Positions 1-9,579 of a stretch of DNA of 64,000 bases are shown in pieces. A program made the translations under genes and the position numbers. Numbering within the stretch: the stretch's first letter is position 1; each line of letters starts with the position of its first letter. This DNA comes from Alteripontixanthobacter maritimus (lineage in GTDB: Bacteria > Pseudomonadota > Alphaproteobacteria > Sphingomonadales > Sphingomonadaceae), in NCBI RefSeq assembly GCF_003340475.1, contig NZ_QBKA01000002.1, forward strand, positions 2,241,501 through 2,305,500, in the 5' to 3' direction. Under the pieces are notes generated by a model. It had not been told where the DNA came from. It made no database searches and worked only from the letters and a program-made list of their open reading frames with translations.

Positions 1-651
1 ATGCAACCGCTCTCGCCCGTCCTCGCCCTCCGGCAAATATTGAAGGAGCAGGCCCGCGGCCAAGCAACCGTCCTTCCCGGATGAAATCGCAACGCGCAAC
101 AGCGTCGGCACCTGTTCCGACTGCACAAAATACGCCTCGCAAGCAGCGGATAGAGATGCCCCTTCCAGCGGGACAATCCCCTGATAGCGGCCACCGCTTT
201 CCGGTCGATCGAATGTGATGGCCAGATACGCCTTGTCGAACAGCGCATCGAGCGACGGATTTGCCCCGAGCAAGGCCAGCGCCTTGTCGTCGAAATCGAC
301 GTAACCCCTGATATCCCCATCCTTGTAATCGCAAGCCAACAGTCGGACGACACCGCCATCGGTCTGCGCCTGTATGGTCATCTGATCGCCTGCATCCTTT
401 AGCAGGCCGCCAATGAGCGCAGTCAGCACGAGCGCCTCTGCCAGCAGGTGCGTAATGGCCGGAGGGTAGTCATGCGCCGACAATATGGTGTCGATCGTCC
501 GATCCAGCCTCACCGTGCGCCCGCGAACATTGCGCGACGGAATGGTAAAGCCCAGCAGTTGGTCGGCATAGGTTTCGTCTTCCACTCGCGCGGCGGTACC
601 GGGCGCAGGTGGATTGCCGTCCGGCGCTGCCTTGCGTCTTGTATCTGTCAT
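1..651 (-). CDS. hslO: Hsp33 redox-regulated chaperone, 3' end cut by window edge
   Basis: Cytoplasmic holdase chaperone switched on by oxidation. The 217 visible residues give the N-terminal Hsp33 core: YADQLLGFTIPSRNVRGRTV, then HYPP-like HDYPPAITHLLAEALVL, TIQAQTDGGVVRLLACDY and the GRYQGIVPLEG strand region. The C-terminal zinc-binding CxC/CxxC domain lies beyond base 1, so redox competence cannot be judged. An in-frame ATG three codons upstream (660) is also possible; neither start has a clear Shine-Dalgarno, and 651 (MTDTRRK) was chosen by family habit. It follows argF by about 45 bp on the same strand, probably as the last gene of an argD-argF-hslO operon. Confidence 0.9.
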   Translation of the reverse strand, partial: MTDTRRKAAPDGNPPAPGTAARVEDETYADQLLGFTIPSRNVRGRTVRLDRTIDTILSAHDYPPAITHLLAEALVLTALIGGLLKDAGDQMTIQAQTDGGVVRLLACDYKDGDIRGYVDFDDKALALLGANPSLDALFDKAYLAITFDRPESGGRYQGIVPLEGASLSAACEAYFVQSEQVPTLLRVAISSGKDGCLAAGLLLQYLPEGEDGRERLH

Positions 652-696
652 GGCGACCATATGGGAAGCGGGCGGCACAAACCCAAGATGCAACCG

Positions 697-1635
697 CTAC
701 AGCCGGCCAAACGCCCATAGCAGGATGGACTTTTGAGCATGCAGGCGGTTCTCCGCTTCGTCGAAGACCACCGATTGCGAGCCCTCGAACACGCTTTGCG
801 AAATCTCGTCCCCGACATGGGCAGGCAGGCAATGCAGGACGATCGCGTCCGGCTTGGCCTGTGCCAGCAGGGCGTCGTCCACCCGATATGGTTCCATCGC
901 GGTTAGCTTGGATTGGGCTTCGGCCTGTCCCATAGAAACCCAGGTATCCGTAATCAGCGCGTCGGCTCCTTGCGCTGCCTCCCCAGCCGACCGGGTCAGA
1001 GTGATTGTGGCGCCTGCTGCGCGAGCTTGTTCGACGAAGCCTGGATCGGGCTCGAACCCGGCGGGCGTCGCAACACGGACATTAAATTTGAAGATGCCGG
1101 CCGCCTCGAGGATCGAATGCAACACGTTGTTGCCATCCCCGAACCAGGCCACTTCAAGTCCGGGCAAAGGCTTCCCGCGCTCCACGATTGTCAGCAGATC
1201 GGCTACGATCTGGCACGGGTGCGATTTGTCCGTCAGGCCATTGATAACAGGTACGCTGGCGTAGTGAGCGAATTCCTCGATCTTGGCGTGATCGTCTGTA
1301 CGCAACATGACGGCATCGGCCATCCGGCTGAGTACGCGAGCGGTGTCGGCGATGCTTTCACCCCGGCCCAGCTGGGTTGTGCCTGCGTCAAGGATCAAAG
1401 CGCCGCCCCCCAATTGACGCATTGCCATGTCGAAACTTACCCGGGTGCGTGTCGAGCTCTTTTCGAACACCATGGCAAGAGTGTGATCGGCGAGCGGCCT
1501 GTCGGCATCCGCGCGTCCCTTCGGCCATCCATCTCTGGCAGTCTTGCGGTCCTGCGCGTCCGAAAGCATCGCAGCAAGCGCATCGCCGCCCGCATCGGAC
1601 AAATCCAGAAAGCGCCGCACGGTGCCGGCAGCCAT
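697..1635 (-). CDS. argF: Ornithine carbamoyltransferase
   Basis: Makes citrulline from ornithine and carbamoyl phosphate in arginine synthesis. The 312 residues match the family's usual length. The carbamoyl-phosphate motif STRTR is at about residues 61-65, followed by [12 protein letters not shown] and the ornithine-side HCLPAH motif near the C-terminus. The start codon overlaps the argD stop by one base (TGATG), so the two genes are translationally coupled. Nothing is truncated or missing. Confidence 0.97.
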   Translation of the reverse strand: MAAGTVRRFLDLSDAGGDALAAMLSDAQDRKTARDGWPKGRADADRPLADHTLAMVFEKSSTRTRVSFDMAMRQLGGGALILDAGTTQLGRGESIADTARVLSRMADAVMLRTDDHAKIEEFAHYASVPVINGLTDKSHPCQIVADLLTIVERGKPLPGLEVAWFGDGNNVLHSILEAAGIFKFNVRVATPAGFEPDPGFVEQARAAGATITLTRSAGEAAQGADALITDTWVSMGQAEAQSKLTAMEPYRVDDALLAQAKPDAIVLHCLPAHVGDEISQSVFEGSQSVVFDEAENRLHAQKSILLWAFGRL

Positions 1636-2825
1636 CAGGCAGCTTCGGGAATGGTGTAGCTGGCCGCTCCGGCCGACAGCTTGTCGAAAAATTCGTCGAT
1701 TTCCGCATCGCCGATCACCAGCGGAGGAAGCACGCGCAGCGTGTTGTCGCCAGCCGCGACGGTAAGCAGATCATGGTTTTCGCGCAGATGGACGAAGAAC
1801 GGACGGCTTTCGACCTTCATCTTGATACCCAGCATCAGACCCTTGCCGCGAACCAGTTCGAACAGGTCCGGGTAATTTCCAATGAACTGTTCCAACCGGC
1901 CGCGAATCCGCTCACCCTTCTCGGTCACTTCCGCGAGAAATTCATCGTTTCCAACCGCATCCAGCACGGCCATACCTGCCGCCATCGCGAGCGGGTTACC
2001 GCCATAAGTGCTGCCATGGGTGCCGAAGGTCATCCCGCGGGCGCCCTTTTCCGTGGCCAGGCAGGCTCCGAAGGGGAAGCCGCCACCGATGCCCTTGGCA
2101 CTGGCAAGAATGTCGGGATCGATACCGTAATGTTCGTGGGCGTACATCTTGCCGGTCCGCGCCACGCCGCATTGCACCTCGTCCAGCACAAGCATCAGGT
2201 CATGCTTGTCCGCCAATGCGCGCAAGCCCGTCATGAATTCCTGGCTCGCGGGCCGGATGCCGCCCTCGCCCTGTATCGGTTCGACCAGGAAACCGGCCGT
2301 TTCCGGTCCGATCAAAGCTTCCGCTGCCGCAAGATCGTCGAATTCGCAATATTTGAAGCCCGGCAATAGCGGCATGAAGCCCTTGTGCATCTTCGCCTGG
2401 TTGGACGCACTGATGGTGGCCATGGTCCGACCGTGGAAGGCGTTGGTAAAGGTGATCAATTCGTGCCGATGCGGATTGCCGTTCGCCTGATGATAGGCGC
2501 GCGCCGCCTTGATGGCGCATTCGACAGCCTCGGCCCCGGAATTGGTGAAGAATACGGTGTCGGCGAAGGTCAGGTCGACCAACCGCTGCGCCAGCACCTC
2601 GCCCTGCGGGCTGCCATACAGGTTGCTGACATGCATAAGCTTTTCAGCTTGCGCCTTGATCGCTTCGATCAGCCCGGGATGCGAATGGCCCAGCAGATTG
2701 ACCGCGATCCCACTTGCAAAGTCGAGGTAGCGCGTACCGTCTTCATCGATCAGGTGGCAATGATCGCCTTCGACCGGGCGCACACCGCACCGGGGGTAAA
2801 CGGGCATAAGGGGTGTAATCGACAT
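1635..2825 (-). CDS. argD: Acetylornithine/succinyldiaminopimelate aminotransferase
   Basis: PLP-dependent class-III aminotransferase of the arginine pathway, with possible dual use in lysine synthesis. The 396 residues carry the fold landmarks: TNSGAEAVE near 95-103, [11 protein letters not shown] near 215-225 (the Asp that contacts the pyridine nitrogen) and the PLP lysine in SAKGIGGG (Lys244). It is the first gene of the argD-argF-hslO unit. A GAGG Shine-Dalgarno lies 7 bases before the ATG. Upstream is the terminator zone of the cold-shock gene, so argD must have its own promoter at about 2826-2890. Confidence 0.96.
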   Translation of the reverse strand: MSITPLMPVYPRCGVRPVEGDHCHLIDEDGTRYLDFASGIAVNLLGHSHPGLIEAIKAQAEKLMHVSNLYGSPQGEVLAQRLVDLTFADTVFFTNSGAEAVECAIKAARAYHQANGNPHRHELITFTNAFHGRTMATISASNQAKMHKGFMPLLPGFKYCEFDDLAAAEALIGPETAGFLVEPIQGEGGIRPASQEFMTGLRALADKHDLMLVLDEVQCGVARTGKMYAHEHYGIDPDILASAKGIGGGFPFGACLATEKGARGMTFGTHGSTYGGNPLAMAAGMAVLDAVGNDEFLAEVTEKGERIRGRLEQFIGNYPDLFELVRGKGLMLGIKMKVESRPFFVHLRENHDLLTVAAGDNTLRVLPPLVIGDAEIDEFFDKLSAGAASYTIPEAA

Positions 2826-2897
2826 GGCTGGGCCTCGGATAGATGCGGGTATGAAACGGGACCGGAATTGAGCGATTGCCGCCGACCGGAAACAAGA

Positions 2898-2923
2898 ATG
2901 GCGGCCCCATATGGGGCCGCCAT
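2898..2923 (-). terminator. Perfect 26-bp palindrome, terminator of the cold-shock gene
   Basis: Thirteen-base arms (ATGGCGGCCCCAT and its complement) meet with no spacer. On the minus strand the hairpin is followed by TTCTTGTTT, a moderate U-tract. It sits about 60 bp past the stop of the tandem cold-shock gene and about 70 bp before argD. Confidence 0.6.
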
Positions 2924-2941
2924 CATGGTGATGTCAGACTG

Positions 2942-2970
2942 TGCATACCCGGTCAAATAAAGGGTATGCA
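2942..2970 (-). terminator. Second hairpin behind the cold-shock gene
   Basis: Inverted repeat TGCATACCC / GGGTATGCA with 9-bp arms and an 11-base AT-rich loop (2951-2961), starting 12 bp after the cold-shock stop codon. It lacks a strong U-tract. It could be an mRNA 3' stabilising hairpin or the first part of a tandem terminator with the palindrome at 2898-2923. Confidence 0.5.
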
Positions 2971-2981
2971 AGCAGCGCCGA

Positions 2982-3764
2982 TCAATCCTGTGCAGGCACC
3001 AGATTGACAGCCGAATGCTTGCCGCGCCGGTCCATCTCGATGTCGAACGTGTAGCGTTCGTTCTCGTTGATGGTCGACAGGCCGGACCGTTCGACGGCGC
3101 TAATGTGCACGAAGGCATCGGGCTGGCCATCATCACGCACCAGGAAGCCGAAGCCTTTGGTGGCGTTGAAGAACTTGACCGTACCGGTCGCCTTTTCGCC
3201 GGTCAGCTCGCGCTGCGGCGGCGCTGCCTTGGCCGGTGCTTCGATAACATCGCCGACGACCTGCAGATCCTGCGCCGACGTCTTGCCGCCGCGATCGATG
3301 AGGTTGAATTCCAGCTCCTGCCCTTCGGCAAGACCGGACAGGCCGGCACGCTCGACAGCGCTGATATGGACGAACACGTCCTCGCCGCCGCCTTCCTGCG
3401 CGATAAAGCCGAAGCCCTTTTCGGAATTGAAGAACTTGACCGTACCCTTGCCGGTACCGACAACCTGGGCCGGCATACGGTTGCCGCCGCCAGCAGCGCC
3501 GCCAGGTCCACCTGCACCGCCGCCGAAGCCGCCTCCACCGCTACGGGGACCACCGCCGCCACCACCGCCGAAACGATCTCCGCCGCCTCCGCCGCCGCCA
3601 AACCGGTCACCACCGCCACGATTGCCGCCACCGAATCGGTCGCCTCCGCCGGAGCCGCCGTAACTGTCGCCGCCACCGGGGCCGCCAAACGGATCGAAAC
3701 TGTCTTCGCCAAACCCATCGCGCTTGTCGCGCCCGCGGCCCTTCCGGCCTCTGTCGTAACCCAT
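2982..3764 (-). CDS. Tandem cold-shock-domain protein with glycine-rich N-terminus
   Basis: Predicted cytoplasmic single-strand nucleic-acid-binding protein of 260 residues. Residues 1-100 are a low-complexity, Gly-rich region with repeats of the type GGDRFGGG (about 40-70) and an Arg/Lys-rich start. Two full cold-shock domains follow, at about 105-172 and 192-257. Each has RNP1 (KGFGFI/KGFGFL) and RNP2 (DVFVHI/DAFVHI). Classical CspA is about 70 residues, so this is a double-domain form as is common in alphaproteobacteria, with an added disordered arm. It is monocistronic, with hairpins downstream and a roughly 290-bp upstream gap that could hold a long cold-shock-type leader. An RNA-chaperone role is inferred. 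Confidence 0.9.
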   Translation of the reverse strand: MGYDRGRKGRGRDKRDGFGEDSFDPFGGPGGGDSYGGSGGGDRFGGGNRGGGDRFGGGGGGGDRFGGGGGGGPRSGGGGFGGGAGGPGGAAGGGNRMPAQVVGTGKGTVKFFNSEKGFGFIAQEGGGEDVFVHISAVERAGLSGLAEGQELEFNLIDRGGKTSAQDLQVVGDVIEAPAKAAPPQRELTGEKATGTVKFFNATKGFGFLVRDDGQPDAFVHISAVERSGLSTINENERYTFDIEMDRRGKHSAVNLVPAQD

Positions 3765-4053
3765 ATTGAAACTTAAACCTTCGTGTTGCCGTCCGCATGA
3801 TATTTTCAGCGAGTCGTCGACGGCTCCGACTCGCCGGTCCGAAGGGCGCGGTTTTGCCGCTCGCCTTCATGGCAAGGCCCCTGCATAGCGTAAAATCAGA
3901 TAATGCGCGAATAATTTAGGTTTAGATCGCCTGCTGCTGCTTATAGGACAGATCGAGCGAGGTGTGCGACTTGCCAGATACACGCCATAAGACCGCATCG
4001 GCAGCACAAATACGTGGCCTTACCTTCCACGCAACCTAGAGCACGGATTTCCC
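3765..4053. other. Divergent intergenic region
   Basis: A 289-bp gap between the minus-strand cold-shock gene and the plus-strand DUF442 gene. The stretch at about 3890-3950 is AT-rich relative to its surroundings and is the likely place for the cold-shock promoter, which would leave a leader of roughly 100-150 nt. I could not identify a convincing -35/-10 pair, and no ORF or RNA gene was recognised. Confidence 0.4.
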
Positions 4054-4509
4054 ATGAGCGACACAGAACCCGACTTCCGCCGCCTGTCCGACATGATGTA
4101 TGTAAGCCCGCAGATCGGGCTGGAGGACATCGCCGCCGCAGCGGATCGCGGCATTACACTGATCGTGAACAATCGTCCCGATGGCGAGGATTCGGGGCAA
4201 CCCGATGGCGCCGAGATCGAAGCAGCCGCACGTGCCGCCGGGATGGACTATCTTGCGATCCCAATCACGCAAGCCGGCTTCAGCGAAGCGCAGATTGCCA
4301 CGTTCATCGCGGCGCTCGCCGAGGCCGATGGTCCGGCGCTGGGCTATTGCCGGTCGGGAACACGGTCGACATTCCTGTGGTCGCTGGCGCAATCGCAAAC
4401 CGGGCATGCGCCCGCAGAAACGGCGAAAGCAGCCGCCGATGCAGGTTACGACGTAACTCCGATTCGGCCCATGATGGATATGTTGGCCGCGAACACCCAG
4501 AATAGCTGA
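4054..4509 (+). CDS. TIGR01244/DUF442 family phosphatase-like protein
   Basis: A 151-residue cytoplasmic protein of the Blh/DUF442 family (dual-specificity-phosphatase fold, often annotated as sulfur transferase). The N-terminus RRLSDMMYVSPQIGLEDI and ITLIVNNRPDGE are family landmarks. The Cx5R phosphate-binding loop CRSGTRS is present at about residues 107-113. In other bacteria this domain occurs alone or fused to a beta-lactamase-like persulfide dioxygenase and is tied to sulfide handling; no such partner is near here. The substrate is unknown. Confidence 0.85.
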   Translation: MSDTEPDFRRLSDMMYVSPQIGLEDIAAAADRGITLIVNNRPDGEDSGQPDGAEIEAAARAAGMDYLAIPITQAGFSEAQIATFIAALAEADGPALGYCRSGTRSTFLWSLAQSQTGHAPAETAKAAADAGYDVTPIRPMMDMLAANTQNS

Positions 4510-4547
4510 GTGAGTGCCGAAGTGCGTGTGCCAACCGATCAGGCGCG

Positions 4548-4958
4548 ATGATAGAACAGGCGTTGCAGTTCGGCGGCTCGCTCGCAGCGATCCTGCTGCT
4601 GACTTATGGCGTATACCGTTTGCGGCTGGGTACAGCGCCGACGCTCGAAACCGACGCTTTCGCGATGGAGGAGGCGCGACTGGCCGATAGTGGCTTCGAA
4701 CCGGTTACCATTGCCCGCAGTTTCGACGGCACGGCTGCGCTACTGATGGATGATGCAGGCAGAATCATGCTGCTGCGCCTCCATGGCGCGCAATGGGCGG
4801 GCCGGCTGCTCGGCCCAAATGCCCGCGTCAGCCGGGACGGGCCAACCCTGACCATACATACCGGCGAGGCGCAGTTTGGTGCTGCCGTGTTGACACTGAA
4901 AGAGCCGCCGGACGCCGCCCGCATTTGGGAACAGCGCATCGCTGCGCTATCATCCTGA
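4548..4958 (+). CDS. Small single-pass membrane protein, unknown function
   Basis: A 136-residue protein not recognised as a named family. Residues 7-22 (GGSLAAILLLTYGVYR) form one predicted transmembrane helix. The rest is a soluble domain with beta-strand-like segments (GTAALLMDDAGRIMLLRLHG, GPTLTIHTGE). It ends three bases before the sterol-desaturase-family gene, so the pair is probably co-transcribed and could share a membrane role, but no function can be assigned. Confidence 0.7.
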   Translation: MIEQALQFGGSLAAILLLTYGVYRLRLGTAPTLETDAFAMEEARLADSGFEPVTIARSFDGTAALLMDDAGRIMLLRLHGAQWAGRLLGPNARVSRDGPTLTIHTGEAQFGAAVLTLKEPPDAARIWEQRIAALSS

Positions 4959-4961
4959 TCC

Positions 4962-5918
4962 ATGCCCGATTTCTCTCCTACCGATTATGCCGTGCCGCTA
5001 TTCGTCATCCTCGTGCTGGCAGAAATCGTCTGGGCCAAGTTCCGCAATCCGCAGGCCTATGAAACCCGCGATACCCTGACCAGCCTGGCATTTGGCTTGG
5101 GCAGTACGGTGGCAGGCGCGGTGTTCGGCGTGGCAACGCTGGCGGCTGCCATGTGGCTCTATGAATGGCGAGTGTTCGAGTTCGGCTGGGTGTGGTGGGC
5201 ATGGCCGCTGGCCTTCGTGCTCGACGATTTTGCCTATTACTGGTTTCACCGCACCGCACACCGGGTGCGCTGGTTCTGGGCGGCCCATGTGAACCACCAT
5301 TCCAGCCAGCATTACAATCTCTCTACCGCGCTACGGCAAAGCTGGACCGGGCCATTGGCGCTATCCTTTATCTTTGCCCTGCCGTTGGCGCTGCTTGGCT
5401 TCCATCCGTTGATGATCGCATTCGTTCGCGGGCTGAACCTCGTTTACCAGTTCTGGATCCATACAGAAGCGATCAAGCGGATGCCGCGCTGGTTCGAAGC
5501 GGTGATGAACACACCCAGCCACCACCGTGTGCATCACGCCACCAACCCCCGCTATCTCGACCGCAATTATGCCGGCGTCTTCATCGTCTGGGACCGGATG
5601 TTCGGTACATACGAGCCAGAAACCGATGGCGAGCCGATCCGCTATGGCATCGTGAAGCAGCTGGGTAGTTTTAACCTGTTATGGGCGGTGTTCCACGAAT
5701 GGATCGGCATGGCGCAGGATGTGTGGCGCGCGCCGTGGCGGCACAAGCTGTCCTACGTATGGCGCGAGCCCGGGTGGAGTCACGATGGCAGCCGCGAAAC
5801 CTCCCGTACCATCCGTGCCCGCTGGCAGAGCCGACAGTCCGCCGGTTCGCGCCCCAATCCTCCGACCGAATCGGTTTCAGACGAAAACGCGATTGCGGAG
5901 GGGAGCCGCCCCGCCTAA
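4962..5918 (+). CDS. Sterol desaturase / fatty acid hydroxylase family protein
   Basis: Integral membrane di-iron oxygenase-type protein of 318 residues. The histidine clusters of the FA_hydroxylase superfamily are intact: HRTAH (96-100), HVNHH (109-113) and SHHRVHH (186-192). Hydrophobic helices lie at about 10-25, 40-65, 75-95 and 130-165. The C-terminal roughly 60 residues are polar and probably disordered. The likely reaction is hydroxylation or desaturation of a lipid or carotenoid; the substrate cannot be read from sequence. It forms a short plus-strand unit with the small membrane protein upstream, and the GMC oxidoreductase follows after 27 bp. Confidence 0.88.
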   Translation: MPDFSPTDYAVPLFVILVLAEIVWAKFRNPQAYETRDTLTSLAFGLGSTVAGAVFGVATLAAAMWLYEWRVFEFGWVWWAWPLAFVLDDFAYYWFHRTAHRVRWFWAAHVNHHSSQHYNLSTALRQSWTGPLALSFIFALPLALLGFHPLMIAFVRGLNLVYQFWIHTEAIKRMPRWFEAVMNTPSHHRVHHATNPRYLDRNYAGVFIVWDRMFGTYEPETDGEPIRYGIVKQLGSFNLLWAVFHEWIGMAQDVWRAPWRHKLSYVWREPGWSHDGSRETSRTIRARWQSRQSAGSRPNPPTESVSDENAIAEGSRPA

Positions 5919-5945
5919 CCTCCCGCACAAACTTGGGAGAGTTGC

Positions 5946-7556
5946 ATGGCTGAGAACAATTGGGACGAGTTCGACATTATCGTGGTCGGCGGCGGCAGCG
6001 CGGGTAGCGCGGTCGCAGGACGGCTGGCCGAACGCGGCAAGCGCGTCTGCCTGTTGGAAGCGGGCGGCCGCAACAACGATATGCTGGTTAAGACGCCGGG
6101 CTTCATGCCGTTCCTGCGCGGCAAACAGAATTACCGGTTCGACACCGTCCCGATGAAGGGCCTGAACGGCCGCGTCGGGTATCAGCCACGCGGCAAGGGG
6201 TTGGGCGGATCGTCGGCCATCAACGCGATGGTGTACATTCGCGGCAATCGCTGGGACTATGACAACTGGGCCGAAATGGGCTGCGACGGATGGGCCTATG
6301 ACGATGTGCTGCCGTATTTCAAGAAATCCGAAAACAACGAACGCGGCCGCGATAACTATCACGGCGCGGACGGCCCGCTGCACGTTTCGGATCAGCATTA
6401 CGCCTTCAAGGGCAGCCGCGAATTCGTCGACAGCGCTGCGCAGCTGCAACTGACGACCACCGACGATTTTAACGACGAGGACCAGGCAGGCTTTGGCCTT
6501 TACCAGGTTACCCAGAAAGACGGCGAACGCTGGTCTGCCAGCCGTGCCTATATCGAGCCACTGCGCAGCAACAAGAACTTGGATGTCCGTATCGGAGTGA
6601 CTGTCCAGAAGCTTGAAATCGACGACACCGGCGGCACGAAACGGGTCACCGGAGTAACCTATAGTGTCGGCAATAAGCAGCGCACGGTAACAGCGCGCGG
6701 CGGCGTTGTGCTGAGCGCCGGTGCCTTCAATAGCCCGCAAATCCTGATGCTTTCGGGGATCGGTCCGGGTGGGCATCTGCAGGACCAGGGCATTTCGGTA
6801 AAAGTCGATGCGCCCGATGTCGGCCAGAACCTGCAGGACCATATCGACTACGTTTCCAGCTTCGAAACCGAATCGAAGGAGTTCATCGGCAGTTCGATGA
6901 AGGGCAATCTGGCCATGGCCAAGGCGATCGTCGAACATCGCCGCAAGCGCACCGGCATCATGACCACGCCCTACGCGGAAGCCGGCGGTTTCTGGAAAGT
7001 CATGCCCGATGCGCCAGCGCCCGATATCCAATGGCATTTCGTTCCAGGTCTGCTCGAGGATCACGGCCGCGAGAAGGTGAAGGGCCATGGTTTTTCCATC
7101 CACGCCTGCGTGCTGCGTCCGGAAAGCCGCGGAACGGTGACGCTATCCAGCAAGGACGCGCGCGCCGCGCCGGTCATCGATCCCAACTTCCTCGACGATG
7201 ATCGCGACATTGCGGCCTTGCGCGCAGGCGTGCGGCTGACCCACCGGATCGTGGAAGCCCCTCCGCTTGCCAATCACAACCCGAAGGACCGTTATCCGAT
7301 CGATCTGGAAGACGATGCGGCGCTGGATGATCTGATCCGCAGCCGCGCCGACACCGTCTATCACCCGGTCGGTACCTGCCGCATGGGAAACGACGACGGA
7401 TCGGTTGTCGACACCACACTGAAGGCGCGCGGCGTAGAAGGGCTATGGGTGGCCGATGCCAGCATCATGCCCCGGCTGGTGAGCGGCAACACCAACGCGC
7501 CGAGCATCATGATCGGCGAACGTGCCGCCGATTTCGTAAGCGCGGCGCTTCGATAA
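5946..7556 (+). CDS. GMC family FAD-dependent oxidoreductase (choline/alcohol dehydrogenase-like)
   Basis: A 536-residue flavoprotein. The ADP-binding GGGSAGS is at about residues 15-21, the first GMC signature region [19 protein letters not shown] at about 81-99, and the second [16 protein letters not shown] at about 259-274. The C-terminal [10 protein letters not shown] contains the catalytic His, with [15 protein letters not shown] behind it. It resembles BetA, but many sphingomonad GMC enzymes oxidise other alcohols and no betaine genes are nearby, so I do not call it betA. A GGGAG Shine-Dalgarno lies 6 bases before the ATG. Confidence 0.9.
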   Translation: MAENNWDEFDIIVVGGGSAGSAVAGRLAERGKRVCLLEAGGRNNDMLVKTPGFMPFLRGKQNYRFDTVPMKGLNGRVGYQPRGKGLGGSSAINAMVYIRGNRWDYDNWAEMGCDGWAYDDVLPYFKKSENNERGRDNYHGADGPLHVSDQHYAFKGSREFVDSAAQLQLTTTDDFNDEDQAGFGLYQVTQKDGERWSASRAYIEPLRSNKNLDVRIGVTVQKLEIDDTGGTKRVTGVTYSVGNKQRTVTARGGVVLSAGAFNSPQILMLSGIGPGGHLQDQGISVKVDAPDVGQNLQDHIDYVSSFETESKEFIGSSMKGNLAMAKAIVEHRRKRTGIMTTPYAEAGGFWKVMPDAPAPDIQWHFVPGLLEDHGREKVKGHGFSIHACVLRPESRGTVTLSSKDARAAPVIDPNFLDDDRDIAALRAGVRLTHRIVEAPPLANHNPKDRYPIDLEDDAALDDLIRSRADTVYHPVGTCRMGNDDGSVVDTTLKARGVEGLWVADASIMPRLVSGNTNAPSIMIGERAADFVSAALR

Positions 7557-7560
7557 AAGA

Positions 7561-7589
7561 ACCCGGAGCGCGGGTGCCGCGCTCCGGGT
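7561..7589 (+). terminator. Stem-loop after the GMC oxidoreductase gene
   Basis: An 11-bp perfect stem (ACCCGGAGCGC) with a 7-base loop starts 4 bases after the stop codon. Only a weak T-rich tail follows (GTGTTGTT), so termination may be Rho-assisted. Confidence 0.6.
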
Positions 7590-7620
7590 CGAGGTGTTGT
7601 TCGCAGGAGGAACATGGTTT

Positions 7621-7660
7621 GGCGGGTCGGAAACGGGGAGAGGATCGCTCCCGTCCCGCC
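7621..7660 (-). terminator. Imperfect GC-rich hairpin after amtB
   Basis: GGCGGG (7621-7626) pairs with CCCGCC (7655-7660), with an inner CGGG/CCCG pairing and mismatches. It lies just past the amtB stop on the minus strand. A weaker candidate than its neighbour at 7561. Confidence 0.35.
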
Positions 7661-7671
7661 AATTCTTGAAA

Positions 7672-9057
7672 TCAATTATACGCCCGCTCGCCATGTTCGC
7701 CGATGTCGAGGCCTTCGCGTTCGACATCTTCGCTGACGCGCAGGCCGGTCAGAGCCTTCACGATTACCGCGACGATGGCGGTGCCGATGGCAGCCCAGGC
7801 GATGGCAACGGCGACGGCGATGATCTGGATCACCACCTGCTCGCCCATTGCGACCGAACCGTCACCCGGTCCGCCAAGCCCCGGCTGGTAGACGATGCCG
7901 GTGCCGATCGCTCCGACGATACCGGCCACTCCGTGGATGCCGAACACATCGAGCGCGTCATCATAGCCAAGCTTCGCCTTGAGCTTCGCGACCGCGAAAT
8001 AGGCGACGACCGAGGCAAGGATACCCAGCACGATCGCGCCAAACGGTCCGCTGTTGCCGGCAGCCGGTGTCACCGCGACCAAGCCGGCGATGACGCCCGA
8101 GCAGAAGCCCAGCGCGCTGCCCTTATGACCGGCGAACCGTTCCATCAGCATCCATGTCAGCGCACCCGCCGCCGTGGCGACGAAGGTGTTGATCATGGCG
8201 AGCCCGGCGGTGCCGTCCGCTTCCAGTTCGGACCCGGCGTTGAAGCCGAACCAGCCCACCCACAACAGACCCGTACCGATCATCGTCATGACCAGGCTGT
8301 GCGGCGGCATGGGTTCAGTGGGATAGCCCTTTCGCTTGCCTAGGAACATCGCCAGGACCAGCGCCGATACACCGGCATTGATGTGGACCACCGTGCCGCC
8401 GGCAAAGTCCAGCGCGCCCATGTCAAACAACAGCCCGCCTTCGGCCCAGACCATATGGGCAATGGGGAAATAAACGATCGTCAGCCAGATTGCGGTGAAC
8501 AGCATCACGGCAGAGAACTTGATCCGTTCCACCGTGGCGCCCACCACGAGCGCGGCGGTAATCGCAGCGAAGGTCATCTGGAAACTGACGAACACATATT
8601 CGCTGATGACTTCATCGCTGAATGTGGCCGCCGTGCTGTCCGGTGTAACCCCGCTCAGAAACAGGTTCCCCCAACTGAAGAACGCATTGCCTTCCGGCCC
8701 GAATGCGGTGGAATAGCCCCACATCACCCAAATCAGCATCGCTAGCGATGCCGCCCCGCCAACCTGTGTCAACGTGCTGAGCATATTCTTGGACCGGGTC
8801 AGCCCGCCATAGAAAAGCGCGAGGCCCGGCAGGATCATCAACAATACGAGGATGGTGGCCATCATCATGAACGCGTTGTTGCCCGGATTGGCGACCGCAG
8901 CGACCTCGGCCGCGGCTTCCACCGGAGGGGCGGCGATGGGAGAGGCGGCCTCGGCGACGTCCTGTGCGAACGCAGATGACGCGGCGAATGCGGTGGCAGC
9001 GAAGGCCCCGATATTGCGGCTGCTGCGTAGTCCTGTGCGAAATGTCGTTTGGAGCAT
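7672..9057 (-). CDS. amtB: Ammonium transporter with signal peptide
   Basis: Inner-membrane ammonium channel of the Amt/Rh family, 461 residues. A cleavable N-terminal signal (ending ASSAFAQ at about residue 32) precedes a spacer and the eleven-helix core. Typical motifs are LALFYGGLTRSKNMLSTL, AHMVWAEGG, FAGGTVVHINAG and the late DVFGIHGVAGIVG with one of the pore histidines. The C-terminal tail carries the GLRVSEDVEREGLDIGEHGE segment that PII proteins contact. It lies 29 bp behind glnK in a glnK-amtB operon, with a GAGGG Shine-Dalgarno before the ATG. Confidence 0.96.
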   Translation of the reverse strand: MLQTTFRTGLRSSRNIGAFAATAFAASSAFAQDVAEAASPIAAPPVEAAAEVAAVANPGNNAFMMMATILVLLMILPGLALFYGGLTRSKNMLSTLTQVGGAASLAMLIWVMWGYSTAFGPEGNAFFSWGNLFLSGVTPDSTAATFSDEVISEYVFVSFQMTFAAITAALVVGATVERIKFSAVMLFTAIWLTIVYFPIAHMVWAEGGLLFDMGALDFAGGTVVHINAGVSALVLAMFLGKRKGYPTEPMPPHSLVMTMIGTGLLWVGWFGFNAGSELEADGTAGLAMINTFVATAAGALTWMLMERFAGHKGSALGFCSGVIAGLVAVTPAAGNSGPFGAIVLGILASVVAYFAVAKLKAKLGYDDALDVFGIHGVAGIVGAIGTGIVYQPGLGGPGDGSVAMGEQVVIQIIAVAVAIAWAAIGTAIVAVIVKALTGLRVSEDVEREGLDIGEHGERAYN

Positions 9058-9086
9058 GTTTGGTCCCTCTGTTCGATGACGGGCGC

Positions 9087-9497
<411 letters not shown>

Positions 9498-9554
9498 CTA
9501 TCGGCGCAAACTGGAGGCTTTTGTTCGCAGGCCCAACAAAAAGCCTGGCAGATG

Positions 9555-9571
9555 TGCCTAATGATTAGGCA
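9555..9571. repeat. 17-bp dyad upstream of the glnK promoter
   Basis: Perfect inverted repeat TGCCTAA-TGA-TTAGGCA. A further half (TTAGGCA) occurs at 9584-9590 in the last codons of the EEP gene. It may be a regulator site for glnK or the terminator of the EEP operon; the minus strand continues to a CTTTTTG run at about 9538-9544. Confidence 0.45.
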
Positions 9572-9579
9572 AGAGCTTA

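Noticed and set aside
5877-7103. Long minus-strand open frame (408 codons) opposite the GMC oxidoreductase
   Set aside because: It is the antisense of a well-supported gene, lacks family motifs and has no ribosome site; GC-rich third positions make such frames common.
5946-7556. Calling the GMC enzyme betA (choline dehydrogenase)
   Set aside because: Sequence is compatible, but no betB, betI or choline transporter is adjacent and substrate residues cannot be judged by eye.
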